Shown: positions 11,307 to 22,734, counted from the stretch's first letter. The stretch: DNA of 64,000 bases from Cryptomeria japonica (GCF_030272615.1 NC_081415.1:606247137-606311136), one strand, 5' to 3'. The notes: generated by a model not told the origin, from the letters alone. A program made the numbers and translations.

Positions 11307-12135
11307 TCTCCCTGATCAAACCTTTCTTCAAACAATCCTTCACTTGTCTATTCAATTCTTCATTCTCTACCGATGTCATCCGGTGTGCTGCTTTATTAGG
11401 CAAACTATCTCCAAGAATCGGGTCCATGCAATGACTGATACTTCTCACAAGTGGTAATCCATCAGGTACATTATTTGAGATGATGTCCTCATATTCTGTC
11501 AGCAACTCCTTTATTTCCTTCGGTTGTTCTTCTTCATGCTCCAGATTCTTAGTCTTCCCAAGAACTAAGGAAAAACACACATTCTCTTGTCTCCTTCCAT
11601 CAACCAAACAAATTCTTGCATTTGTACAAACTTCACTCTTCAGGGGCTCCTCCAAGGGCAACAAGGTCTGCTTCATCCCATTTGAAACAATAGTGTATAT
11701 TTTCTTCCTCCCATCATGTATTGCCAGTCTATCAAACTGCCAAGGTCTTCCCAACAAGATATGAAAAATATCCATAGGCATAATATCACATAAAACTTAA
11801 TCATGATAATTCCCAATTTTCAATTTCACCAAACATTGCTCACTTACTAATATCTTATGATCATCTTGAATCCATTCTATTGGATAAGGCTTAGGGTGTT
11901 TTAATATTTCCAAATTCAACTTATTCACCATCTCCTTTGAAACAATATTATTTGAACTACCACTATTAATAATGACTTTACAATACTTACCAGATACCAT
12001 ACATCTGGTCTTGAACAAATTCCTCCTCTGCAAGGGTTCCTCATCATTTCTAGTATGACATATAGCTCTCCTCATCCTCAATAGTTCTCCATCTTTTGGT
12101 TTGTTACCTAATCCGGTACGGTCTTCTTCTACCAA
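11293..12135 (-). pseudogene. Aspartic protease and pre-RT linker (element 2)
   Basis: The frame at 11797-12135 reads CKVIINSGSSNNIVS, the protease active site, but the catalytic Asp is Asn (codon AAT at 11965-11967), a G-to-A change that would abolish activity. The next frame (11293-11781) reads HILLGRPWQFDRLAIHDGR, the conserved protease end, then LPNKAAHRMTSVENEELNRQ and KKGLIRES, the RT entry. Stops separate the two frames at about 11790. Confidence 0.9.
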
Positions 12136-12209
12136 TGTCGCTCTCGTAGTGTTCTCTGCCTTCCTACATTCAAATGCACGATGTGCTTCTCCTCCTCACT
12201 TAAAGCAAG
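12136..12209 (-). pseudogene. Gag zinc-knuckle region, downstream half (element 2)
   Basis: The minus strand reads CFK-stop-GGEAHRAFEC, a CCHC knuckle with one position turned to a stop and one Cys altered. The copia element 12210-19296 is inserted just ahead of it. The gag remainder resumes at 19302. Confidence 0.65.
12205..12209. repeat. Target-site duplication GCAAG (left)
   Basis: Pairs with ACAAG at 19297-19301 (4 of 5 identical). Flanks the copia element. Confidence 0.75.
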
Positions 12210-13807
12210 TGTTATTTAGAGGATCTGGTTAATACTAAGAGGGGGGGGGGTGAATCAGTATTAATAACAAACTGAAATCTTAATCCAATTTGATCAATAC
12301 TTTACAAAAATAGATCATAACCAGTACAGGTAGCCACTGAAATCAATCTACTAATTAGATTTACCAAACTACTCATTTAAGTGTTCCATATCATGCATGC
12401 AATAGAAAGATATCACCTTAACACAAACATGAATCAATCACCATATGAACACCAGGATTTTCATGTGGAAACCCAAATGGGAAAAACCACGGTGGGAATT
12501 GGTACCCATAAGATAATGCACTCTTTTGGAATGCACCTTGTTAGGAGCCTAGCCTAGTTAGGAGCTTAAAATGATGCCTAGTTAGGAGTCACCCGGTCAA
12601 TGGATTTACAATATGAGCTCTATTAGGAGCTTTTTCATGTTAGAAGAAACCTTGCAGGAGGATTTAAACTCAAGTTATTGAGCTACCTAGTTAAGGGATT
12701 TACATGAACAAGGCTTGTTAGAACCTACCCGGTTAAGGGATTTTGAACCTGCTGCAAATATTAGGAAAAAATATATGAATGATATGGAAATATAACTTCT
12801 TTCTTGCTTGTTTAGATCCACTTCTACTCCAATCTGCTTCACTCTTGTAGACACACACCTCTGGTTCAACTACACACTCTTTTCTCAGATCATCGCCATA
12901 ATAAACTTCATCAAAACTGACCTAAATACACTTTACATCTTTGTCAGTTACAAAACCCTATATACATCAATATTCAAATGAATTTACGTAATATATCATC
13001 ACAGATCATTACAAATCATCATACAGATTATTTTAATAAATATTAATACAATTTCAACTGTTGAATAATCATAACATGACACCGCACATTGATTTGATAA
13101 GTAGTCAACCCTTAAAACATTCTTCTATGCTCTTTGTTGTTTCCCAAAAAATTCCATCCTTAATTGCACTAAAACAATATTTTAATTTCTCACATGGGTT
13201 GTGACACATCACCATCAAGTTATGAACATAATGAAATTCACCACCAAACCATAAAGCATCATTGATTAAGAGATTTTGTTACCGGTTATAAAACCTTGCT
13301 AAACCCTACTAAAATTACAATAGTGAATCACAAACATGACTTTTGGTTATCAAAACATGATGCGGTTCTGGTCATAGACTCATTACAATGATTTAAACAC
13401 ATGTTTCAAACCACAACACCTAATTCCTCATCAATCTTCAGAACCAATTGCTTAAGTATAACACTGTTTCATGTTTACTGGTTAAAGTGCTATTTGCCAA
13501 GTTTTTTGTCATCTACACAGTTCATCTCACCAACTTAATCTATTACCGGTTAGGTTACACTAGTAAACCTAGATGACAAAGTAATCAAGAATAAACAATT
13601 GTCATAATTGCCATCAATGACAACACAAATAAGTGATCACCAAGTCACCAACCAATATCTCAATCTATACTAGTCATACATAACCATACCATCATTCTCC
13701 TTATCATATCAACTATATCATCACCAACAGTCCTTCAATATATCATCACCAATAGTCCTTATACTAATATGCCAACATCATCATCAGTTTTGCCAATCAT
13801 GCCAACA
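12210..13807 (-). repeat. 3' LTR of element 3
   Basis: 1,598 bp. The minus strand starts TGTTGGCATGATTGGC and ends CTCTAAATAACA. The U5 end holds the GATTCACCCCCC...CTCT motif (about 12240-12260) and the GGTTTTTCCC...GGTTTCCAC-type motif (about 12470-12500), both shared with other copia LTRs in the window. Confidence 0.95.
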
Positions 13808-13816
13808 TTCTCCCCC
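13808..13816 (-). promoter_or_regulatory. Polypurine tract of element 3
   Basis: GGGGGAGAA on the minus strand, directly before the TG of the 3' LTR. Primer for plus-strand DNA synthesis. Confidence 0.85.
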
Positions 13817-14096
13817 ATTGGCATTGATGGCAACACTAAAGCAAAACTCATCATGCTTCAATTTCTCTTCTCCTCCTATGTATGATCTTCTGTCAGTTAT
13901 ATTACTTCTTCCCCTTTGACAACAATGTAAAAAGTGAAAATGCATCTTATAACATCATCATCATTGTTGTTGTTGCTGTCTCCATCATTTTTGCTAACCT
14001 CATCTTAGTTGCTCCCCTTGAGGAGTAGCCCAGATCTCATCAATCCATAGTGAAAAATATTCAATAAGTCTACTGGATTGATGCATCACTTGCATC
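13817..14096 (-). other. 3' untranslated region of element 3
   Basis: Between the RNase H stop and the PPT. Contains a GTT/CTT-rich stretch and a purine-rich GGGGAGCAACTAAG on the minus strand near 14005-14025. No frame. Confidence 0.6.
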
Positions 14097-14426
14097 TTAG
14101 TTGATCTTGTGTAGGGGTCTAACCCCTAATTTACCTCTAAGATATTCAAAGGTCTCCTTAGACAAAGGTTCAATGAATATATCTGCTAACCGCTCTTTGC
14201 TAGACACATGTTCCTTTTTGACTTGTTTCTCCTGTACTCGCTCCCTGAGAAAGTGATATTTCACCTCAATATGTTTAGTCCTTGCATGTAACACAAGATT
14301 TTTAGAAATATTTATAGCAATAGTGTTGTCACAATAAATAATCACCGGTTCAGTCATATTCTGCTTAAAACCTTCCAAAACATGTCTCATCCAAATAGCT
14401 TGTGTATAATTCATAGATGCATCCAC
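14097..14426 (-). pseudogene. RNase H C-terminal part (element 3)
   Basis: 109 residues ending the copia polyprotein. Reads IYCDNTIAINISKN, HARTKHIEVKYHFLRE, ERLADIFIEPL and FEYLRGKLGV, the standard copia 3' end. An in-frame break at about 14427-14447 separates it from the RT/RNase H frame. The C-terminus is complete. Confidence 0.95.
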
Positions 14427-14447
14427 ATATTCTTCTTTTGTAGTTGA

Positions 14448-15577
14448 CTATGATACACAAGTTTTCTTTTTACTGGTCCAAGCTACCAGTCTACCTCCAA
14501 GAAGAAAAACTCCACTAGTTGTGCTTTTCCAGTCATCAACAATTCCAGTCCAGTCGGCATCTGTGAAAAATTTCAAAGAAAGATTACCTCTATAAGGATA
14601 CCATAAACCATAATCAACTGTTCCTTTCAGATACCTAAATATCCTTTTTATTGCTACCATGTGTGTCTCCTTGGGACTCTTTTTAAATCTAGCAACTAAA
14701 CCAACAACATGTGCAATATCCGGTCTTTTGTGAACAACATAATGAAAATTTCCAATCATAGACCTATATTCTTTCTCATCTACAAAGGGTGAATCATCCT
14801 CTTTTGATAATTTGCAACCTATCACCATTGGAGTACCAATTGGTTTGCAGTCCTCCATCCCAAAAGTCTTCAAAACTTCTTTCACATACTTAGTCTGATA
14901 GATAAAAATTCTGCCTTCTAGCTGTTGGACTTGTAACCCAATGAAAAACTTTATCTCACCGATTAGAGACATCTCAAACTCTTCATTTCATCAACAAAAT
15001 CCATACACAAATCATCATCTCCACCAAATATTATGTCATCAACAAAAACTTTTGCAATTAACATTATGTCTCCTTTGGTCTTTAAATAGATATTACTATC
15101 CTCACTGGTTCGCTGGAATCCTATCTTAATCAGATGTGCACACAGTCTCTCATACCATGCTCTTTGTGCTTGTTTCAATCCATATAATGCCTTGTGTAAC
15201 CTGCATACCATATCTTTATCCTCTGTCAAAGAAAACCCATCCGGTTGTTCTATATACACTTCTTCTTCAATAATACTATTCTAGAAAGCTGATTTAACAT
15301 CCATTTGATAGACCTTAAAACCTTTAAAATATGCAAAGGCAAGTAACTTTCTAACACCTTCAAGTCTTGACACCAGTGCAAAGGTTTCACCATAGTCTTC
15401 ACCTTCTTCTTGTGCATACCCTTTGCATAAAAGTCTTACCTTATTTCTCACAACCTCACCATCTTCATTTAACTTGTTTCTAAAGACCCACTTTGTACCA
15501 ATCACATTTTTGTCTTCCGGTCTAGGAACAAGAGACCATGTGTTGTTTTTCTCAACTTGATCCAGTTCTTCATTCAT
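14448..15577 (-). pseudogene. Reverse transcriptase and RNase H N-part (element 3)
   Basis: Three frames with breaks at about 15260-15280 and 14963-14972. Order: NTWSLVPRPEDKNVIGTKWVF, VYQMDVKSAF (first Asp), [31 protein letters not shown] (catalytic FVDD), MSLIGEIKFFIGLQV, PDIAHVVGLVARF and FTDADWTGIVDDWKSTTSG (RNase H start). The two catalytic Asp of FVDD are intact. Quotations here are short parts of longer frames. Confidence 0.95.
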
Positions 15578-16330
15578 TGCATTAATCTAGTCATCATCTT
15601 TCAATGCTTCTCTAACTGGTTTTGGTTCAACAGTTGAAATCAAATAGGAATTTTCTCTGATTTTTCTTCTAGTTAGCACGCTAGCATTCTGATCACCTAT
15701 AATATGGTCTTATGAATGATTTAACCTTACATATCTTGGGATTACCGATTCTGGTGTAGTAACTTCTTCTTCATGTTCATCATCTTCCTCATCACCTACC
15801 GATTGAGCACTGATTTATGCATTATTTTGTTCATCATTTTTCTGCACTTCTAGTTCAATAAACAATAGTTTTTCTTCATCGTCTACATGCTCATATTTGT
15901 TGATCTCATCAGGTTTGTTAGAGAATTCATCAACCTTAACATTCACACTCTCAACTATCTTCTTTATCCTTCTATTGTAACACTTAAAAGATTTGCTCTT
16001 GGTGGAATAGCCAAGAAATGTTGCTTCATCACTCTTTGTATCAAATTTAGCAGTAAAATCATCTCTTTTAATAAAACATCTGCTCCCAAAAACTTTAAAG
16101 TAACTAACATTAGGAATTTTTCCATATCAAAGCTCATAAGGTGTTTTATCATTACCTTTCTTCACAAGAACCCAACTCAAAGTGTAAACATCAATGCTAA
16201 CTTCTTCTCTCCAAAACATCTTCGGTACATCTCCTTGTATCAACATAGTCCTAGATGCTTCCACACTTGTCCTATTTCTTCTCTCATCAATTCCATTTTG
16301 TTATGGAGTCCTAGGTGTAGACATTTGCCT
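15578..16330 (-). pseudogene. Integrase C-terminal and variable linker (element 3)
   Basis: Degenerate minus-strand translation reads PRTP-stop-QNGIDERRNRT (catalytic Glu present), KTPYEL, FGSRCFIKRDDFTAKFD and FLGYSTKSKSFKCYN, then an acidic linker (DEEDDEHEEE) and RYVRLNHS. These are the usual copia integrase C-terminal blocks and the Asp/Glu-rich linker to RT. Several stops. Confidence 0.85.
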
Positions 16331-16339
16331 GTTTATTCC

Positions 16340-16740
16340 CTACTCATCACAATACTTCACAAACTCATCAGAAGTGAATTCACCACCCCGATCAGATCTC
16401 AGACATTTTAGACTCTTCTCAGTTTCCTTTTCTACTAAGGATTTAAAGGCCTTAAATTTACTGAAAGCTTCAAAATTTTCTTTTAGAAAAGTGACCCACA
16501 TCATCCTTGAAAAATCATCAGTAAAAATCATAAAATACTTATCACCATAAAAGCTCCTAGTCCTCATAGGACTACATAAGTCAATATGCACTAAATCAAG
16601 AATATTCTTAGAAGAAAAGGATTTACTCTTAAGAGATGTAGAAGTCATCTTTCCGATCTGACATTCTTTATATAACACATTGTCTGGTTTGATAAGCTAT
16701 GGCATACCTCTCACCATACTAGATTTGTTGAACCTTATCA
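16340..16740 (-). pseudogene. Integrase core (element 3)
   Basis: 112-residue frame: ECQIGKM (end of the zinc finger), LDLVHIDLCSPM (first catalytic Asp), YFMIFTDDFSRMMWV, LKCLRSDRGGEFTSDEF (second Asp). Active-site Asp residues are conserved, unlike the related copia element at 46457. Continues into the Glu-bearing segment below 16330 after a stop. Confidence 0.92.
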
Positions 16741-17098
16741 AGTTATCAAAGTTCACATGACAAAACCTTTTGTGCCATAACTAGCTATCCTCAATTCTAG
16801 CCACCAAACAACCATTCACATTAGCATTTAGATGAAATAGATTACCTCTGGTTTGTTTTCTAGTAGCAAGTAAATCTCCTTTGCATCCCATGATCCTGCA
16901 CACTCCACTCTTAAATTCAAGGTGATATCCTTTGTCATTCAATTGTCCAACACTCAATAAGTTATGTTTTAAGCCTTCTACCCAATAAACATCATCTGCA
17001 TTACTTTTACCATTCAGAGAGATAGATCCTTTACCTTTAACCATATAGGGTGAGTTGTTACCAAATTTTACCACACCGCCATCAAATTCTTCAAGAGA
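16741..17098 (-). pseudogene. Pre-integrase region (element 3)
   Basis: 97-residue frame reads VKFGNNSPYMVKGKG, VYWVEGLKHNLLSVGQL and GDLLATRKQTRGNLFHL, the conserved stretch between protease and integrase zinc finger. The active-site Asp-Ser-Gly that should lie just upstream is absent: the sequence passes from EEFDGGV directly to gag sequence. Confidence 0.9.
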
Positions 17099-17611
17099 TA
17101 TAAATTAACCACTATCAATTATCTGATTGCATAGGCAGGTAAAAGAGTTCTAAGCATCTTACTTACAATAGTATCATCTTCAATCTTTCCTCCAACACTT
17201 TTAATACCACCAACAATCTCTTTGATCCTTTGTCCATACTGAGCTATATTTTCACCTTCTACCATTCTCATATCATCAAATTTACCTCTAAGACTCTCTT
17301 CCTTATCTTTTTGAACATGTTTATCACCACCATAGATTAGTTCTAATTTCTCCCAAACTTGAAATGCAATTTCTAATCCATTTATATCAATGTATTCAGT
17401 ATCAGACAGTGCACTTACAATGGCTTCTAGTGCTTGATTGTTTCCTATTGCTCCTTAAGCTGATATGGAGTTAGAGGACCAGTAGGGGGCACATATTTAG
17501 TAGTAATATTTTGCCAAAAATAAGAAACCCATACCTTTGATATAAAGATTCATTATGTCTTTCTATTTTGTGTAGTTGTCCTTAGTAAATTTTGGACCCT
17601 CCTTCTTCATG
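17099..17611 (-). pseudogene. Gag, capsid part only (element 3)
   Basis: Starts at the ATG near 17611 (MKKEGPKFTKDNYTK, then TAG where copia Gags normally have Trp). Continues with EYIDINGLEIAFQVWEKLE, GKFDDMRMVEGENIAQYGQR, IVGGIKSVGGKIEDDTIVSK and MLRTLLPAYA, the UBN2-type copia Gag core. It stops soon after; the CCHC knuckle and protease are deleted. Confidence 0.85.
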
Positions 17612-17669
17612 ATTTTCTTCCAGATATTTTCCTCAAGTTGTTAAGCTTTTTGCACACAGAGGACCTAAT

Positions 17670-17681
17670 GCTCTGATACCA
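17670..17681 (-). promoter_or_regulatory. Primer binding site of element 3 (tRNA-iMet)
   Basis: TGGTATCAGAGC on the minus strand, one base from the end of the 5' LTR. It is complementary to the 3' end of initiator Met tRNA, the standard primer of plant copia elements. Confidence 0.95.
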
Positions 17682-17682
17682 A

Positions 17683-19296
17683 TTGTTATTTAGAGGATCT
17701 AGTTAATACTGAGAGGGGGGATGAATTATTATTAACAACAAACTAAAATCTTAAACCAAACTGATCAATACTTCACCAAAACAGATCATAACTAGTACCA
17801 GTAGCCACTGAAATTAATCTACTAATTATATTTACCAAACTGCTCATTTAAGTATTCCATATCATGCATGCAATAGAAAGATATCAACTTAACACAAACA
17901 AAAATAAATCACCATATGAACACTAGGATTTTCATGTGAAAACCCAAATGGGAAAAACCACGGTGGGAATTGGTACCCACAAGATAATGCACTCTTTCAG
18001 AATGCGCCCTGTTAGGAGCCTAACCCGGTTAGGAGCATACAATGATGCTTGGTTAGGAGTAGACCCTATTAGGAGTCACCTAGTCAAGGAATTTACAATA
18101 TAAGCTCTATTAGGAGCTTATCCCTGTTAGAAACAACCTCACAGGAGGATTTAAAGTCAAGTTGTTGAGCTACCCGATTAAAGGATTTACATGAACAAGG
18201 TTTGTCAGAACCTACCCAGTTAAGGGATTTTGAACCTGCTACAACTACTAGGGAACAATAGATGAATGATATGGAAATAGAACTTCCTACTTTCTTGTTC
18301 AGATCCACTTCAGTTGCAATCTTCTTCACTCTTGTAGACACACACCTTTGGTTCGGCTAAACACTCTTTTATCATATTACCAACATAATAAACTTCCTCA
18401 AAACTGACCTAAATACACTTTACATCTTTGTTGGTTAAAAAACTCTAGATACATCAAGATTCAAATGAATTTACATCATAAATCATCACAGATCATTACA
18501 AATCATCATACAAATTATTACAACAAATATCAAGACAATTTCAATTGTTGAATAATCATAACACGACATCGCACATCGATCTGATAAGCAGTCAAACCCT
18601 TAAAACATTCTTCTATGCTCTTCATTGTTTCCTAAGAAATTCCATCCTTAATTATGTCAAAATAGTATTTTAATTTCTCACATGGGTTGTGACACATCAT
18701 CATCAAGTTATGAACATAAAGAAATTCACCGCCAAACCATAAAGCATCACCAGTTAAGGGATCTTGTTACCAATACTAAAATCTTGCTAAAACCCTACTG
18801 AAAATACAACAGTGAATCACAAACATGACTTCCAGTTATCAAAACATGATGTGGTTCTATTCATAGAATCATTACAATGATATAAACACATGTTTCAAAC
18901 CGCAACACCTAATTCCTCATCAATCTTTAGAACCAATTGCTTAAGTATAACACTGTTTCATGTTTACCGGTTAAAGTCCTATTTGCCAGATTTTCTGTCA
19001 CCTACACAGTTCATCTCACCAGCTTAATCCATTTCTTCTTAGGTTACACTAGTAAACCTAGATGACAAAGTAATCAAGAATAAACAATTATCATAGTTTC
19101 CATCAATGACAACACAAATAATTGATCACCAAGTCACCAACCAATATGTCAATCTATACCGGTCATACATCATCATGCCATCATTCTCCTTATCATATCA
19201 ACTATATCATCACCAACAGTCCTTCAATATATCATCACCAATAATCCTTATACCGATATGTTAACATCATCATCAGTTATGCCAATCATGCCAACA
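17683..19296 (-). repeat. 5' LTR of element 3
   Basis: 1,614 bp, partner of 12210-13807. Reads TGTTGGCATGATTGGC at its start on the minus strand and AAATAACA at its end next to the primer site. Confidence 0.95.
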
Positions 19297-19301
19297 ACAA
19301 G
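19297..19301. repeat. Target-site duplication ACAAG (right)
   Basis: Pairs with GCAAG at 12205-12209. Confidence 0.75.
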
Positions 19302-20318
19302 TTCCTTTAAACGCTCTCTTTTCTTGTCTTCTATCATATTTTTCATAAACCTCATTTTGGTAAACATCAGTTTCCTTTCTCTAGTAGAAATTTTTGTCAT
19401 CCTTCCAGTATGAACTACTATCCTTTCTTACTTCCTTGTCCTTGTTTTGATCTACATAGATTCCTCTTCCTCTTCAATATCCTCTTCCTCCAAAAAACCT
19501 CCCACCTCTACCTCTCTGTCTCTGCTCATGCCTTTTGTTCATCTTCTCTTCTACCTTCAGGGCATATTGGTAAGCTTCTTTAACACTCTACAACTTGATC
19601 AAACCGAGGTCATCTTGTATAAAAATTCACAACCCATTCAAATATCTCACAACTTGTTCAACCTCATCATCAGTATGTCTCTTTTAGAACACTTCGGTAT
19701 ACTCCTTCACACTTGATTCATTTTGCTTTAGGTTTTGTAATTTATGGAATAGGTTTACTTGATAATCAACTTGCATAAAATTCAATTTCAACTTGGCAAC
19801 CATTTGCTCCCATGATTTGATCTTCTCTTTACCTCTCCTCTATCTATAAACTTGCAAATATTCCCACCAAAGTGATGTGTGACCTTTCAACCTAGTACAT
19901 GCATATTTCAATTTTTTCATTCTTCCGCAGTATTCTTAAAATCAAACTACTTCTCCCTTTCCAAGATCCAATTTATCAATTCATCCAAATCTAACTTGCC
20001 GTCATAATCTAATGGGGTAAAATGTGGTTTGGTGTTCACCCTACTCAAAACTCTCAAGAACGTTTCTTCCTCTGGATCGATCACTGATGGATTTGTTGCT
20101 TGTTTTGTTAGTGCTTCTTCTTCTTCATCTTCACTCACATATTCAATATGTCGACCTTTTCTTTGGGCCATTTCAATAGCTTCTAACCAGATTGTAATTC
20201 CTCTCAACATTTTCATCACAATAGGGTTTGCATTCCCATGTGCTCCACCAATCCTATTTCCTCTTTGCACCATCTTCACACCATTCCTCTGTAGTTGTAG
20301 GTCAGATCCACAATCCAC
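19302..20318 (-). pseudogene. Gag (element 2), upstream part
   Basis: The best open part is 19947-20318: Arg/Gly-rich N-terminus, VSEDEEEEALTKQ (acidic), then THFTPLDYDG-like PHFTPLDYDGKLDLDELINWI, the start of a retrotrans_gag core. Downstream (19302-19946) the core continues with many stops, e.g. VKLKLNF and an Arg/Lys-rich tail, up to the knuckle split by element 3. Forms the particle of element 2. Confidence 0.75.
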
Positions 20319-20367
20319 TACCCTACAACAAAATATTCAAGACAATGAAATCTCCAGAATGAAATCT

Positions 20368-20379
20368 GGTCTGATACCA
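20368..20379 (-). promoter_or_regulatory. Primer binding site of element 2 (tRNA-iMet type)
   Basis: TGGTATCAGACC on the minus strand, two bases after the end of the 5' LTR. Matches the initiator-Met primer site at 10 or 11 of 12 positions. Confidence 0.9.
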
Positions 20380-20381
20380 CT

Positions 20382-21174
20382 TGGTGCAGTCATGGTTAGG
20401 AGGGACCTCAAGGAGATCAATCTAGACTATGCAACAGGAGTAAAACACAGCGGAAACAAGACAAGATGATGGAGGAAATGCAAAATTGATAGAATTATAT
20501 CATGGAAATCAATTACAATCTGTAGGCAACATGTGGGCTACAAGATTTGACTCACCGACCTGAATGCATACATGCTCAAATATAGTATCGGTCAATTCTG
20601 AACCTATTATGCTCAAGATTGATATTCTATGTTCTAAAAAAAAATCCTTTCTACAAGCTCAATTACAATGATTTATATTATCTAGAGGGATCCACATCAA
20701 CCCAAGAAGAATCAAATACTGATGAACAAGATGAAATGTATAAAACCACCAGGTCAGCCTCGACCAAAGAGAATCCTCTGAAAAATCCAAAGGATGAGGT
20801 GCAGACCAAAAAGGAAGGTCTACCACACACCAAGGAATGCTGGAAACAACAAATGGATGCTTTGCAAGGTACGAAAAATGATCCACAAGATTCGCCAAGG
20901 CCAAGATAGTTCCAACTGGCTCCATAGTTCTAAGCCAAAAACTATCTCAGAATCCGAAATCGATAACTTGCTAGAAATAAATCCAAATGCCTCACGGACT
21001 TAGGATAAGGAAGATGATCATGCCCACAAGAAAAATCCAACTCCACAAGATCCAGTGAGCAAATGCAAGAAAATGCAGGAAGAAATGCTAAAACTGCAAA
21101 ACATGAAACAAACTAAAAAAAATGTTTTTTTGGTTGATGCAAGATTGCTAAGAACCAAGGATGATCCTACATCA
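20382..21174 (-). repeat. 5' LTR of element 2
   Basis: 793 bp. The minus strand starts TGATGTAGGATC and ends CCATGACTGCACCA, followed by the primer site. Partner of 7926-8718. Confidence 0.95.
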
Positions 21175-21179
21175 CACCA
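21175..21179. repeat. Target-site duplication CACCA (right)
   Basis: Partner of 7921-7925. Confidence 0.9.
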
Positions 21180-22323
21180 CTAGGTATAGTAAAACCACTA
21201 GTTTTGCTTAGGAACCAATTACATTAAAGAGGGATGAATCCAATAGATCTAGCCTCAATCCAACAAAGGTAGGGCCAATAATTTTTATTAGATTCAATGG
21301 TTAGAATTTAGTTCCCTCTTTCTTAGTTGAATTGTGAAAATGTTGATAGTAAGGTATATGTGCTGAAATTGAAGTATTTATGCATAAATAGTGAGCTACA
21401 ATCGTCAAACATAGCCACAAACCTAGATCTAAGCAATATGTGAATGTTCGGATTTGTTCCAGGAAGGTCGACCTAAATTGTCAGGACCAAAGCACCAGTT
21501 GCTCTGTTCCTCCACACTTTTTGTCATCCAAAGAGGAAATTGTTTCTCTGTGTGAGTTATGTTGATCTTGAAAGTTATAGCTCTGTATCTATTTTTGCAC
21601 ATAGTAGAGAAGGGGAAATGGTTGGGAATAGGGGTTTGCCTAAGTCAAACCCCAATTTAGGAATTAACCTCGAAATGGAATAATGCAAATATTCAATTGT
21701 TGATGATGGTGCTTTTATTATCGAATGTAATCACATATGTTGTATGAAATGGTATGAACATGACAAAACCCTAATCAAACACATGCTTGCATTTGAATGA
21801 TACAATTTTTCTCTACAATGGTTGAATGAAGAATATGCAGCCTTGAAGATCTCTAAGAATGCTTGATGATGAATGCTTCACGGATGCAAAGGTGCTTGAT
21901 TGCATGGATATGGAGACTTATCATTGAAATGAATTGATTAATGTCCTTATATAGGGGTAACTTGGTCATTTACCAATTAGGTCGACCTCCAATGTTCATG
22001 CAAAGCCACAAATTTGAATTCTCATTAGAGAGATAGGACCCTTTCCCTATTTCAAAATAAGGCCCAACTAATTGGGACCAGGGTGAGGGTGCTCTGGTCC
22101 TAGTACTAGAATGCTAATTCCCTGGTCCTTCTCAAAAAGGGACCACCTTCAAGCACCTTGGAGAAGGAAACCCCTCTAGGAAATCAATTAGTGGATGTAC
22201 ATGGCATCATAACTGGAGATTGAACATATATCAGACCTAAATAGGAGATGATGATATGAGACATTAAAGTAGGGGCACAAACATGAGGTGTAAATTGGCC
22301 CTATGACAATTTATGATGCTACA
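21180..22323 (-). repeat. LTR A (main part)
   Basis: The minus strand starts TGTAGCATCATAAATTGTC at 22323. With 7903-7925 the LTR is about 1,167 bp. It aligns throughout with LTR B (35267-36373 plus 52618-52697), e.g. the shared CCCCATTTCAAAATAGGGCC-type block and GGGACCAGGG box. The upstream flank on the minus strand is a polypurine tract (region X) and the downstream flank is the element 1 leader, so it borders two internal regions. Confidence 0.85.
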
Positions 22324-22341
22324 TTTAACCTCCACTTTAAC
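22324..22341 (-). promoter_or_regulatory. Polypurine tract of region X
   Basis: GTTAAAGTGGAGGTTAAA on the minus strand, ending exactly at the TG of LTR A. Its presence identifies LTR A as a 3' LTR for the sequence to its right. Confidence 0.7.
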
Positions 22342-22516
22342 AAGAGTGTGAGCCTATGAAAATACTCACAGTAAAGTAGACGAAAGAAATGAAGTAGAGG
22401 AGCAATTAGGAGCATAAGCACAAGGAGTATAACACATCACTAATTTTGAGGAACCAAGCCCCAAACTTAGGATCTTAACTCACTCAATTACATGCAAGGG
22501 CACACAAAACAAGACA

Positions 22517-22535
22517 AAAAAAAAAAAAAAAAAAA
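22517..22535. repeat. Poly(A) run
   Basis: About 19 A in a row within region X. There is no LINE or gene upstream to explain it as a tail. Confidence 0.8.
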
Positions 22536-22734
22536 GCAAAAGGCAAGAGACACACAAAAATTTAAAAATCAAAACGAGGCCTCAAGTCAACTAGTTGAAG
22601 AGACCTAAATATCAAAATATCTCAACCACTAATATCATTCTTGAAAAATTCCATCTCACATAAAAGAGCAAGAGTATGCATCATCCATGAACTACAAATA
22701 GCAAAGCTATGAGTTCATCAGAAGAATTAAGGAA

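Larger units (their letters stand above)
12210..19296 (-). mobile_element. Element 3: Ty1/copia retrotransposon, nested in element 2 gag
   Basis: 7,087 bp with LTRs of 1,598 bp (12210-13807, 3') and 1,614 bp (17683-19296, 5'), perfect tRNA-iMet primer site, PPT, and copia gene order on the minus strand (gag, integrase, RT, RNase H). Target duplication GCAAG/ACAAG. About one in ten LTR positions differ over the first 200 bases, so the insertion is old. The zinc-knuckle and protease part between gag and the pre-integrase region is missing, so this copy is internally deleted. Confidence 0.95.
7926..21174 (-). mobile_element. Element 2: Ty3/gypsy chromovirus, full length, nested
   Basis: 13,249 bp including a nested copia element (12210-19296), so about 6.2 kb by itself. 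LTRs are 793 bp at both ends. Target duplication CACCA. tRNA-iMet-type primer site next to the 5' LTR. Gene order on the minus strand is gag, protease, RT, RNase H, integrase, chromodomain. The chromodomain, and RT motifs such as SLPNKAAHRM, place it in the chromoviruses (CRM/Reina/Galadriel-like group by family knowledge; the exact clade needs a tree). In the first roughly 235 aligned LTR bases about one in ten differ, so it is an old insertion. Confidence 0.95.

Noticed and set aside
22517-22535. Poly(A) run as a LINE or processed-gene tail
   Set aside because: No LINE RT or endonuclease upstream on either strand and no target duplication seen.
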